A stretch of DNA of 64,000 nt from Macrocystis pyrifera. Lineage: Eukaryota > Sar > Phaeophyceae > Laminariales > Laminariaceae. The DNA lies in the NCBI GenBank assembly GCA_031763025.1, contig JASSKH010000028.1, positions 9,563,359 to 9,627,358 on the forward strand, given 5' to 3'. A program made the position numbers and the translations under genes. The first letter of the stretch is position 1, and every line of letters begins with the position of its first letter. A model generated the notes under the pieces. It did no database searches, was not told the DNA's origin, and saw only the letters and a list, made by a program, of their open reading frames with translations. This document shows, piece by piece, positions 1-8,604 of the stretch.

Positions 1-464
1 TGTGGGCTGGCTGTGTTCTTGGAAAGAGCAGCGAAAGAACACGAAGCACGTTGCCTACATCTCCACGTACGAGTGAGTATATACAGCAGTAGCAGCTCCT
101 CCTGCGTTCCTCCTGCTCGTTCTTGGCAGAAAAAATACTTGGCTACAGGACCGGAAACTGAAAATTCAGGTGCCTGGAACCACATTTTCAGTTTTTAGCG
201 ACGACGGTCCGCCCCGAAGGAGGACACGGAGAGTGGTGTCGCTTTGGCACACTCACGGGAGTCCGCCAACAACGGGCTCGTGCATATCTGCCCTGCCAAA
301 CTTCGGCTCGGTGGGAACGTTCGGAGCTACAGTAGAGCAGAAGAAGGAAATGTCCCGAGGAAAAAGAACGGTGGCAGACATGGTGCCAGTGTCTTTGTGT
401 TGTCGGGAGTTTTTTTTTTTTAGTGCTTTGTGTTTTGTGGGCAGTGCAACACCATTGGGTGTTT
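1..464. other. Unassigned sequence
   Basis: I see no convincing exon, RNA gene or recognised repeat here. The short open frames on both strands are low-complexity and overlap each other. Confidence 0.4.
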
Positions 465-715
465 GTTTCCTTCGTTTTTTTTCTCTCTTTCAACGCACCT
501 GGATTGCTGGCACGTGTACATGCCGTGCCTGTCGTATCCAGTATCCAGTATGATGATGAAATGTCGTTGCATTGTCTACGTTACAAAGTGGTATCTCTGT
601 GTCGTGGTTTTGAGACCACAGAGCTTGTATCTCCCTTGGATGAAGAAACCGGCACACGGACACTGGATGTGCTGGACGTCGACGGGTAGAAAGAACGGTA
701 TAATAGAACACACAG
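465..715 (+). mobile_element. LINE-B 3'-end fragment
   Basis: This matches the 3' terminal ~250 bp of the dispersed element called LINE-B here. It has the pyrimidine-rich lead-in, a CCTGTCGTATCCAGTAT block, a GTATCTCTGTG block, a GACACTGGATGTGCTGGA block and the terminal GTCGACGGGTAGAAAGAACG. An AC-rich tail follows. It is a 5'-truncated, non-coding copy, most like the copy at 31.1-31.4 kb. Confidence 0.7.
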
Positions 716-829
716 CAGCTGCTATTACAATATTAATAATACTCGGAAAAATCAAAGAGGCACATCATCAGCTATATGCCGTACGCCATTTTTTTTTTTT
801 TTTTTTTTTTTTCATCATCACTTTTACTT

Positions 830-1125
830 TCCAGCCCACTCGTAGGAGGTTTTACCCTCGACGATCTTCTGGACAAGCCGTGGTTACAGGTGTCGTCCCT
901 TCTCCCCCCCGATACGTGCATATATTTTTTGTCGCGCATAGGGTTCAGCATTCCCACTGCTCGTCGATTTTCATCGAATGTAGCTAACTCACGCTCTCGC
1001 GCTTTCCGCTTATCAATTTTTTATGCAAGAAAAAGTCCCTACGAGCATGCACTCGGTGAGAATTGAACCCACGAAATTGATCTTGATAGGCACGCGGACC
1101 ACCTACCAAGCCACCGGGGACGCCG
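830..1125 (-). mobile_element. tRNA-derived SINE, copy T1
   Basis: Read on the minus strand from ~1125, the head has an A-box-like TGGCTTGGTAGG and, ~45 bp later, a B-box-like GGGTTCAATTCTC. These are the internal pol III promoter elements of tRNA genes. A ~200 bp unrelated body follows, ending near AGGGTAAAACCTCC. The head does not fold as a normal tRNA, so this is a SINE and not a tRNA gene. The body matches the copy at 2.5-2.9 kb, and its end matches 29.6 kb. Confidence 0.65.
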
Positions 1126-1162
1126 GTATGCATAGAGCAAACACGTAAGAAAATTATTTATT

Positions 1163-1273
1163 TATTACGGGGGAGACCATAGTAAATAGGACCTAGGGTA
1201 CACACGAAAACCTATATATTTCCCTTTTTTTACCAACAATATTTGGTCCTATTTACTATGGCCCCCCGCAATA
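1163..1273. mobile_element. MITE1 copy 1 (TA-flanked foldback)
   Basis: The ends ATTACGGGGG and CCCCCGCAAT form ~28 bp terminal inverted repeats that include CCATAGTAAATAGGACC. A short AT-rich centre (CCTATATATTT, AACAATATTTGG) separates them. No coding capacity. Confidence 0.9.
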
Positions 1274-1606
1274 AACACACCCTTGGGGCGGTTTTCCGAG
1301 ACGATGGTTCTCCCTCCAAAACTACCCATAAAAGCGGCACACACAACGAAAATGGCCGCATTGGAAAGACCTCGTCGACGTGCTTCTTCCTGTACGCGTC
1401 GCTCGGCCCGTTCTCAGCCCCCTTCCTGTTGTTGTCGAGGAAAGCAGCTCGGAGGAAACTCATTCGAGGATGTGTGTCATGTCTTGTATTCACACATTCC
1501 TGGGACGGTACCCTTCGTCGTAGATTCGGCGTTAGTTTTTGTGTCCTTGACGGCTCACGTGTCACTACCGGTACTACTTCTGATGTATATTCGTCGAAAG
1601 AACTTT

Positions 1607-1715
1607 TACTACGGGGGGGCATAGTAAACAGGACCTACGGTGGAGACAAAAACCTATATATTTGCCTGTTTTTACTAGCAATATTTGGTCCTATTTACTC
1701 TGGCCCCCCGTAATA
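1607..1715. mobile_element. MITE1 copy 2, in MITE2
   Basis: Full-length foldback element with ends ACTACGGGGGG and CCCCCCGTAATA. MITE2 starts immediately to the right (GGACTGCAGTCCC), so this copy sits at the TA near the left end of that MITE2. Confidence 0.9.
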
Positions 1716-1765
1716 GGACTGCAGTCCCGTTTCGGAGACAATCTACAGGAACTACTTCTACGGAA
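1714..1765. mobile_element. MITE2, left half
   Basis: This is the left arm of MITE2 (GGACTGCAGTCCCG then GGAGACAA). Its right arm is at 2154-2211. Between the arms lies a LINE-B fragment whose 3' tail runs straight into the right arm, so LINE-B probably inserted into this MITE2. Confidence 0.65.
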
Positions 1766-1794
1766 ACCAAGGCGCGTACCGGTCTACGAAACGG

Positions 1795-2153
1795 AGCAGC
1801 CACTTTCGCTGTACAGCAGTATAGAGAAGAAAAAGGAAGAAATTTCTTTGTTTACTCTCGGTTCCCTATTTCATATAATGTGTATGACGTGTCTGTCGTG
1901 TCCGGTACCCTATTTCATATAATGTGTATGACGTGTCTGTCGTGTCCGGTATGATGACATGGCATTGCATTGTCCACTACTACTGCTGTGCTTGCTGCAT
2001 ACGTGGCAACGTAGTATCTCTTTGGCGTAGTTTTGTGACCACGTAATTTGTTATATCTCCGCTCTCTAGGATTGAAGAATCGGCACGGACACTGGTTGTG
2101 CTGGATGTCGACGGGTAGAAAGAACGGTTTACTAAAGTGAAGAACACACACAC
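1795..2153 (+). mobile_element. LINE-B 3'-end fragment inserted in MITE2
   Basis: A 5'-truncated LINE-B copy ending with GTCGACGGGTAGAAAGAACG and a CACACACAC tail. A 44 bp segment starting CCCTATTTCATATAATG is tandemly duplicated (about 1866-1909 and 1910-1953). Non-coding. Confidence 0.7.
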
Positions 2154-2211
2154 TTGATAATTTGACTGGTTTGTCCCCAAAGTGGGACTGCTGCAGTCCG
2201 AAAAGGGTCGA
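2154..2211. mobile_element. MITE2, right half
   Basis: The right arm (TTTGACTGGTTTGTCCCCAA, then GGGACTGC and AAAAGGGTCGA) begins directly after the LINE-B AC tail. Confidence 0.7.
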
Positions 2212-2284
2212 CCCTCTTGGGGGGTGAGAGGGGAAACACTGACTACTATTATACTGTCCTGTGAAAAGCGATGATTGTGGCAAC

Positions 2285-2490
2285 GGCCTCTGCGTGATCG
2301 GGAGACGATAGACATTGGTTGATTTCCGAGTTACAATGCAAGGAGTCGTGCGGCTCGGGCGCGGCATGATCCTCTCCCTGCTACGAGTACTGCGGGGCGC
2401 TCGAGCTGCTCGTAGTCGGCTGATAGCATCGCCAAACGTACCATTGTTGAAAGGTCGCTATCTTGGGGTCCCAAAAGACGGCCTTCCACC
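2285..2490 (+). repeat. Dispersed repeat shared with 9555-9690
   Basis: Blocks TGATCGGG..GATAGA, GGGCGCGGCATGATC, AGTACTGC and CGCTATCTTGGGGTCCCAAA recur in the same order inside the intron at 9.55-9.69 kb. No family is recognised. An 80-codon frame crosses it but continues into MITE1, so I do not call it a gene. Confidence 0.55.
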
Positions 2491-2895
2491 CCGCTGGCTT
2501 GGTATTGCGGAGGACCATAGTAAATGGGACCTACGGTACACACAAAAACCAACATAGTTCCGCAATTTTACCTACAATATTTGGTCCCATTTACTATGGT
2601 CTCCCGTAATAGGTGGTCCGCGTGCCTACTGCAGTAATATCAATTTCGTGGGTTCGAGTCTCACGGAGTGCATGCTCGTACAGGTTGAGGGACTTTTTTC
2701 CTTGCTTCAAAATTGACTATTAATAGCGGAAAGCACGAGAGCGTGAGTCAGTCGGCAACACTCGATGGAAATGGACGAGCAGTGGGAAAGCTGAACCCTT
2801 GCTGAAGCCCTATCCACGCTAAAGAAGAAGGCGGGGAGAAATAAGTCACCTGTGACCACCGCTTGTCCAGAATATTGCTCAGGGGGGTAAAACCC
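2480..2895 (+). mobile_element. tRNA-derived SINE, copy T2, split by MITE1
   Basis: The head CCCCGCTGGCTTGG is cut at its TA by a complete MITE1 (2503-2611) and resumes as TAGGTGGTCCGCGTGCC. The B box GGGTTCGAGTCTC follows at ~2652, then the same body as copy T1. Relative to T1 it carries TACTGCAGTA at 2627 and TATTAATA at 2718, where T1 has simpler TA-containing sequence. Confidence 0.7.
2503..2611. mobile_element. MITE1 copy 3, inside the SINE A box
   Basis: Foldback element with ends TTGCGGAGGACCATAG and CTATGGTCTCCCGTAA, flanked by TA on both sides. Removing it and one TA restores the A-box-like stretch of copy T1. Confidence 0.9.
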
Positions 2896-2898
2896 CCT

Positions 2899-3006
2899 AA
2901 TACAGGGGACCATAGTAAATAGGACCAAATATTATTGGTAAAAATAGGTAAATATACAGGTTTTCATGTATACCATAGGTCTTATTAACTATGGACCCCC
3001 CGTAAT
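2899..3006. mobile_element. MITE1 copy 4
   Basis: Ends TACAGGGGACCATAG and CTATGGACCCCCCGTAATA. The AT-rich centre is in the opposite orientation to copies 1-3 (AATATTATTGGTAAAAATAGG). Confidence 0.88.
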
Positions 3007-3009
3007 ACC

Positions 3010-4056
3010 ACGAGAAAGTAAAAGTGATCATGAAGAAATAGAAGGAACAAAAGGGTTCATGCGAAGAACACGAGTCACCAGGTATGAAGTATCATTGTGC
3101 TGGTACACGGAACGAACGTACTATCAATACTGCTGCTGCTGTTTTGTTGTAGAACAGGAGCGACCGGGATATCACGCAACCACACGGCCATTAATAGCGA
3201 AGCCGTGTCATGTTACTATCGACCAATGACCTACCGGTTTTACATTTATAGTGAAAAGTCATGAGTCATGGGTGACGTACACCTGGTACGTGACTGTGTT
3301 AATGGTACGATATTTTAGTAGTTCAAGCATTCTGAAATAAAACAGCGTCACGAGACACACGACTCTCCTCCTCGGAACGCAACTGGAATGGCGGCATGCC
3401 ACCCGCGTCTGCTCGCCCCGCAGCACACCGATCGAGACAGCAGTACAGGGTGCCGTCCGTTCACCTCCACCGCTAAAATATCTCTGTAGCAACGCGTGCT
3501 GGTTTCATTCAGACCAAGCGGGGCGCTGCAGTCCTTAGGCTATGCACGTAGACATCTTCGATTCGGTTCAAGGCGATCGGGCGCCCAAACCAAACGAACG
3601 TATACATACTAACAGTGCGTGCCAGGTATAAGTAGTACTTGTACCAGGTAGGCCTTTTCTTGTGCGGCCCCTGGTTTTGAAGGTTTTGAACGACGACGTT
3701 TACTGCTGTCCATGCATGCCCCTTCGGCCAGCCTACAACTCATAGGCCGCAGGGAGTCGGTGTAGGACAAACCCTCAGACGCGTGCTCGCCTTGTAGGGT
3801 TACCACCTAATTTCTGCTGAGGCTGCTGAGGAGCTCTACACCTCACCCGATCACAGATTCGAGAAGAACGAAAAGTGCAACCCGACGAACGATCCGAAAG
3901 ACTACATACTACATACAAGTGTGCGCTTCCTTCGTCTCGTGGTACGTTTTTAGATGGGGAAAGAAGGCGTCGTGCTTCCCAACCGAATTTCGATTTTTTG
4001 GGGGTTTTCGGGTCTTCCTACTTGTACGGCTCCAGCACCTTCGCGTGACCACGGAC
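3010..4056. other. Unassigned interval
   Basis: No exon with a good acceptor and donor and no recognised repeat. One TACCAGGTA site lies at 3642-3650. Confidence 0.4.
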
Positions 4057-4154
4057 TTGTTGCTTTTTAGAATTGAAGCCTCATTTTCGGACCAAGCACT
4101 CAAATTTCAAGTAGTTTGTCCCCAAAACGGGACTGCGGTTCTAAAAGGGTCAAG
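4057..4154. mobile_element. MITE2 with decayed left arm
   Basis: The right arm is intact (GTAGTTTGTCCCCAAAACGG, then GACTGCGGTTCTAAAAGGG). The left arm is recognisable only at its TTTTTAGAATTG edge. Confidence 0.65.
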
Positions 4155-4265
4155 AGTTGAAAAAAAAACAACAGCAACAATACAGTAGCAGCAGCAGCTA
4201 GTATATCACGAATATATACTGCGTCGTGGATCACTTATTGTGTGCGTCCAATCCAACGATGTTGG

Positions 4266-4361
4266 TTCAACCTTTTTAGAGCTGCAGTCCCGTATGGGGG
4301 ACACAGTACTCAGAATTTGACTGGTTCGTGCCGGGAACGGGACTGCAGCCCTAAATCCTAG
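4266..4361. mobile_element. MITE2, complete
   Basis: The left end CAACCTTTTTAG and arm CTGCAGTCCCG are mirrored by CGGGACTGCAG and CCTAAATCCTAG. The centre contains AGAATTTGACTGG. Confidence 0.8.
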
Positions 4362-5138
4362 AAGGTGTGGGGAGCCCGGTCGGCCACATAAACATTGTTT
4401 TGGCCAAGAAGGGCCATGTGTTTGTGACCGCTATAATCCCCGCGGTAGCACGCATCCTTACCCAAGTCGAAGTTCCAGGTTGGTCCAGCATCCCTGTTTC
4501 TTACCATATACTCGCACAAATACTATATACATTATTATGAGTATATACATGGGAAATATGTGTGAACATAGGCAGGTGTCCTGCACTGCTGCTGATGCGC
4601 CACTGTAAAAATTAACGAGAATCCTTTCTCAGTAAAAAGTTCGCAGTGCGATCGATCTGTTTTTTTGTTAGAATGGCTTCCTTCACCATACCTACTAATA
4701 TAGTCCAAGAGACGAACCTTTCTTGTTGAGAATGTCGGGGTGCGGGCTCTCGCGGTGCTCGCGGCCGCAGTTGATCCCGTACAGGCGACCTTCGGACAAG
4801 CCTTGGGAGGCGTTATAAAGCGATGGTGACTTTTTTTTTATGTTCTGCTACACCCGCAGCTTTTGCTGCGAATGAGCGCACGTGGCGTATCGAACACATG
4901 TACAGGACGCGATAGCAGTTACGAATCTCGTACCTGGTACGTGGTTTGGCCAAGTGCCGGAGTGCCGCGGTTTAGTGTGACATCAAAACGTTGGGCATAG
5001 GCTCTTGAAGGCTATTTTCTAGGGTATAGACCGGCGTTGCTTCCTGAGCACAAACTCTTACTACGGATACGAGCTTCAATTTACATCGTGAAAAAAAAAA
5101 AACAGCGCGAAATTCTTCACTCCCAAATTATTTACCCT
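4362..5138. other. Interval with a weak exon candidate
   Basis: A 35-codon GC-rich frame on the + strand (about 4698-4830, ending GGVIKRW before TGA) is preceded by a pyrimidine stretch and TTGAG. It could be an exon, but nothing identifies it. The rest is unassigned. TACCTGGTA lies at 4931. Confidence 0.25.
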
Positions 5139-5139
5139 T

Positions 5140-5248
5140 TATTACGGGGAACCATAGTTACCAGGACCAAATATCGTCAGTAAAAGTAGGTAAATATATA
5201 GGGATTTGTGTGTACCGTAGGTCCTATTTACTATGGCCCCCCGTAGTA
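5140..5248. mobile_element. MITE1 copy 5, in MITE2
   Basis: Ends TATTACGGGG and CCCCCCGTAGTA. The left flank CCCTTTA and right flank GGACTGCTGTCCC are the two sides of a MITE2 left end, so it sits at the same MITE2 TA as copy 2. Confidence 0.88.
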
Positions 5249-5334
5249 GGACTGCTGTCCCGATATGGGAACAAAGCACTCGGATTACAAGTACATGGTC
5301 CGCATAACCGGGACTGCAGTCCTAAATGGGTCAA
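5249..5334. mobile_element. MITE2, left end split by MITE1
   Basis: Arms GGACTGCTGTCCC and CGGGACTGCAGTCCTAAATG flank a diverged centre. The first ~8 bp of the element lie left of MITE1 copy 5. Confidence 0.75.
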
Positions 5335-5705
5335 CATATGTCGCGTACTGCCGTTGTACGTACGTGTTCAAAAGCTCCGGGGAATACGTCGTCGCTCCGT
5401 CGGAGTAGCTGCTCGAACCTATTCTATCTACATATATGGGCTGCGGCATGACTTTTTCTTCACCACCGTAGCCCTAAGGCTCGACCGAGCTGTTGCTCGA
5501 ACCCTCGGCCGTTCCGCAAGCGACCGGAAAGTGCGATTCCCATCCGTGCTTCATCCCCCGCGGCGACTTCACACGGCAGGTGCTGGAGCGGTATGAATAG
5601 CGTGTTTCGTGGCTTGCGGCGCCTCCTTGACTCCGAGTTGCGTCCACTTTCAACCATGCTTAGGTGTGTCCCTCCCATTGACGCGGCACGCGAAGGTTGC
5701 TGAAG

Positions 5706-6287
5706 AACTCGCAGAAGGCGGTTGACAGAGCGGCGACGGTGAAGGGCAAGCGAGTCTCGACCCAAGTCCACCGGATGCTTCTCAAGTCGAAAGCGGTGGG
5801 GGACAAGAAGCTGCGCATGGAGGATCGTTTCTTTCTGGAGGTGCACTACTGGTGAGCGAGAGAAAAAGGACGGCGCTGCCTCTCTGCTGCTGCGTGCTGC
5901 AAAGGTCCAGCTCTTTTCGGTATACCTGGTGTAGCTTATTTATGCCCACCTTCATAAGTGTGCTTTTCTTTTTTTTTTACCTGGTCGGAGGGTGCACGAA
6001 CAATAACAATACCGCTAGCCAGTGCTTCACGCTTAATTTTGTGTAAGAAGCGCCGGCAGACGGGTCAGGGTTGCCTGGCTGTTTTCGAAGCTCTCGATAT
6101 GTAGCCAGTATTCGATCATCTGGCAGATCATCTCGCAGCGGAAGCGCCAACGTTTAGCCCGCTGTATTGTCGCGCAGCCTTGGAGGAGTTCAGGCCGACC
6201 GCCAACTCGGAAAACGTACGGGTATACTACTCTGCCGACGAAATGCTGCGTGTTGGCATGGAAGAAGAATACGTTGTTGCTGCGTAA
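5706..6287 (+). CDS. Candidate two-exon gene fragment, unrecognised
   Basis: Exon A (about 5706 or 5715 to 5851) is the only open frame across its span. It encodes a basic stretch containing TVKGKRVSTQVHRMLLKSK and RMEDRFFLEVHY and ends at a strong TG|GTGAGC donor. Exon B (6105-6287, after ATATGTAG) encodes 60 residues of ordinary composition, including ALEEFRP, NVRVYYSADEML and a C-terminal MEEEYVVAA before TAA. The phases do not join directly (A ends in phase 2, B reads from phase 0), so another exon or a different acceptor would be needed, or they belong to different genes. I do not recognise the family. A 107-codon minus-strand frame overlaps exon B and is the alternative. Confidence 0.35.
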
Positions 6288-6567
6288 CGTCTGTGGGTGC
6301 AAATCAAATGTCTCAAACACCGACACCCCCTCGTAGACACTCACTCCATGGCCCATGTTATTTTATCTGTCCAGCGCCACGTACTTGCGGCTGCAGCGAA
6401 GCGATCGCCTTCAGACCAAGCAGTCAGTCCACGCGCATGCGTGTCCTTCCAGCCCGACCGGCAGTGCTGTCCGAGCGGCTTGGACCCCATCAGAGCTCGC
6501 GAACCAAAGAGGCGAAAATGGTAGGGGCCCCCGCCGGGTGCCGGTAGCCCTTACAGCCCGAACCGCT

Positions 6568-6662
6568 ATCACGCAGTCCCGTTTTGGGGGACAAACTATT
6601 AATATTAATACTTGAAATTTGACTGGTTTGCCCCCTGCGGTTCTATATAACAGGGTTAACAC
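6568..6662. mobile_element. MITE2 with double TTAATA micro-insertion
   Basis: Arms ACGCAGTCCCGTTTTGGGGG and TTTGACTGGTTTGCCCCC flank the centre. Where the 7018 copy reads ACAAACTACTTG, this one reads ACAAACTA, TTAATA twice, then CTTG. Confidence 0.75.
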
Positions 6663-6681
6663 CCGAAAAAACGGTTGTTAT

Positions 6682-6808
<127 letters not shown>

Positions 6809-6881
6809 TAGGAGATAGATGGTGGCCACAGGCGGCGAAACGGGCAGGGAATGAGATTAAACAGAAAAAAAAAACTATTAA

Positions 6882-6992
6882 TACTTACGGGGGACCATAG
6901 TAAACAGGACCTAGGGTAAAGCACAAAAACCTGTACATTTAGCTATTTTTAGTTACAATATTTGGTCCTACGTACTATGGTCCCCCATAATA
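6882..6992. mobile_element. MITE1 copy 6, in LINE-A
   Basis: Ends CTTACGGGGGACC and GGTCCCCCATAATA. It interrupts LINE-A fragment A1 and is preceded directly by TATTAATA (6876). Confidence 0.88.
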
Positions 6993-7017
6993 TATAGATC
7001 GTATATGGAAACAGCTT

Positions 7018-7114
7018 GAACCTGTTAGTGCTGCAGTCCCGTTTTGGGGACAAACTACTTGAAATTTGAGTAGTTTGTCCCCAAAATGGGACTGCGGTTC
7101 TAAAAAGGTCAAGG
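7018..7114. mobile_element. MITE2, complete reference copy
   Basis: Inserted in LINE-A after TATATGGAAACA, which defines its left edge. Left end CTTGAACCTGTTAG, right end CTAAAAAGGTCAAG. Inner arms CAGTCCCGTTTTGGGGACAA and TTGTCCCCAAAATGGGACTG. No target duplication is obvious. Confidence 0.85.
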
Positions 7115-7423
7115 AGAGTCCAACTGTTGTTGGAGGTGTCTCTAACTAGGAGTGGAAACGGTGCCCCGTCTCGAAACAGATGCGTGGTATTTGGTCTAAA
7201 TAACTACAACAGTAGTTCCTCTAGTTTCTTGCTGGAGCTACGTCAACAGAAAACGTTTTTTTTTTGTCAGGTCGCCGGCTCACGCTGTGCAGGCAGTCTT
7301 ACTGCAGATCAAGAAACAGCTTTTCAAGTGGCGGATGTCGAGGCAAAAAAAATCGTGTTGTGTGTGTGTTTGGCTCCTGATGTTGCTTCTTCGTGCCCAG
7401 GACGTGAGGCGAGTAACAAATGA

Positions 7424-7490
7424 GTACCCCCCCCCCCCACGCCCACCCCCCGATATCGAGCACCCCCCCCCCCCCCCCCCCCCCCCCCCG
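7424..7490 (+). repeat. C-rich tract after LINE-A
   Basis: Runs of C broken by ACGCCCA and GATATCGAGCA, directly following the LINE-A terminus. Pro-rich and Gly-rich frames here are compositional. Confidence 0.9.
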
Positions 7491-7834
7491 CTCTTCTTGT
7501 CCTCTTCGGACTCCCTTCTGCCCCCCCTCTTTTGCCACACAGCGGCAACGACACCGACGTGCACCACTTGTTTTTCTCTCGCATGTGGACAGTTGGTCGG
7601 GCTCTGGATGACATCGTGGCATCGCGCCGGCGCTACTTGCGACTTGAGCCTGGAGAGGGGGGCCTATCTCTGGAGCTTGCTCGAGAGGGCTCGTCGAGTG
7701 GGCTGCCAGCAGGCAAGAGCGCCGCCATGTTGCTCGAATGTCAATCGGATGTGTATGCGTGCCCTGACAACGTTGTCTAAGGACGAAATTAAGGCTGACC
7801 GGCAGAAGCTTTGGTCATACTCGAGTTTGTCCGG
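7491..7834. other. Unassigned interval
   Basis: A 187-codon frame crosses it but begins in the C tract and has no recognisable motif. I see no confident gene. Confidence 0.35.
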
Positions 7835-8090
7835 TCGCCCGGCGTTTTAGTGGTTGTCCTCAAAGACTACTAGAGTTGAGGTCAGGGCTTCGAGTCTCCG
7901 TGTGGAGTTATTTTTTTCTTAAATGGCGCCAACTGTCGAGAGCGCCTTTGCGGCGTGGGTGGGCACAATCCGACGCGAGTCGACGACGGAAGAAAGTGCT
8001 GAACCCTTCCCGCTATAAAAATGCAAGGCACTCACGGTTGTGGGGAGGGGGGACAAGAGCCTCCCATGTGACCCGGAATCTGAGTCACGA
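7835..8090 (+). mobile_element. tRNA-derived SINE, copy T3 (diverged)
   Basis: Head with TTTTAGTGGTTG and B-box-like GGGCTTCGAGTCTCC, then a body with GTGCTGAACCCTTCCCGC and CATGTGACCC. The body matches 37.7 kb best and T1/T2 more distantly. Confidence 0.5.
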
Positions 8091-8091
8091 C

Positions 8092-8213
8092 TATTACGGG
8101 GGACCATCCTACTAGTACAGTAGTATATAGGACCAAATATTGTTAGTGAAAATAGTAACTATATAGACTTTTGTCTGTACCGTAGGTCCTTTTTACTGTG
8201 GTCCCCCGTAATA
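8092..8213. mobile_element. MITE1 copy 7, enlarged by micro-insertions
   Basis: Normal ends (TATTACGGGGGACC, GGTCCCCCGTAATA). The left arm reads CCATCCTACTAGTACAGTAG and then TATATAGGACC, instead of CCATAGTAAATAGGACC. The extra bases parse as short cores between TAs. Confidence 0.88.
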
Positions 8214-8351
8214 GGAGAGAGCAAGAAGGGCCAAGATGGTAAAAGGGAATGGAAAAAAATATATATATTATATACCTGGTAATAAATACCAAGTGTATAT
8301 ACATCGTAGGTATTTGCGCGCCACGTCACGCACATGGGGGGCTTCATCCTT

Positions 8352-8560
8352 CTGTCTTGTAGGGCAAAACTGCAGTCCCGTTCCGCGGGCACAAACCATC
8401 CAATTTTCTGAGTACTTTGTCCTAAAAACGGGACTGCAGTCCTATTACGGGGGTCCATAGTTAATGGGACCAAATTTTGTTAGTAAAAATACGTAAATAT
8501 ATAGGTTTTTATGTACAACATAGGTCCTATTAACTATTGACCCCCGTAATAGAAGGGTTG
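8352..8560. mobile_element. MITE2 split by MITE1 at its right end
   Basis: Arms CTGCAGTCCCGTTCC and CGGGACTGCAGTCC run to a TA. MITE1 copy 8 follows, then TAGAAGGGTTGAG, which continues the MITE2 end. Confidence 0.8.
8443..8551. mobile_element. MITE1 copy 8, in MITE2
   Basis: Ends TATTACGGGGGTCC and ACCCCCGTAATA inside the CTAAAAAGG end of a MITE2. It lies about 50 bp upstream of the candidate start codon of the ubiquitin-like gene, so it may sit in that gene's 5' region. Confidence 0.9.
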
Positions 8561-8604
8561 AGCTTCAAAGGCTTTTTCCTTTCGACCAGGCTGTCGTGTG
8601 CTGC

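Noticed and set aside
1040..1125. tRNA gene on the minus strand
   Set aside because: Good A and B boxes but no cloverleaf, and the same head is attached to a repeated non-tRNA body elsewhere; called a SINE instead.
2285..2490. Small protein-coding gene (80 codons)
   Set aside because: The same DNA recurs non-coding in the UBL intron, and the frame runs into a MITE.
6033..6356. 107-codon minus-strand gene
   Set aside because: It overlaps a better-supported + exon candidate. I see no splice or motif support, though it cannot be excluded.
7287..7850. 187-codon + ORF
   Set aside because: It passes through the C-rich tract after LINE-A and has no recognisable domain.
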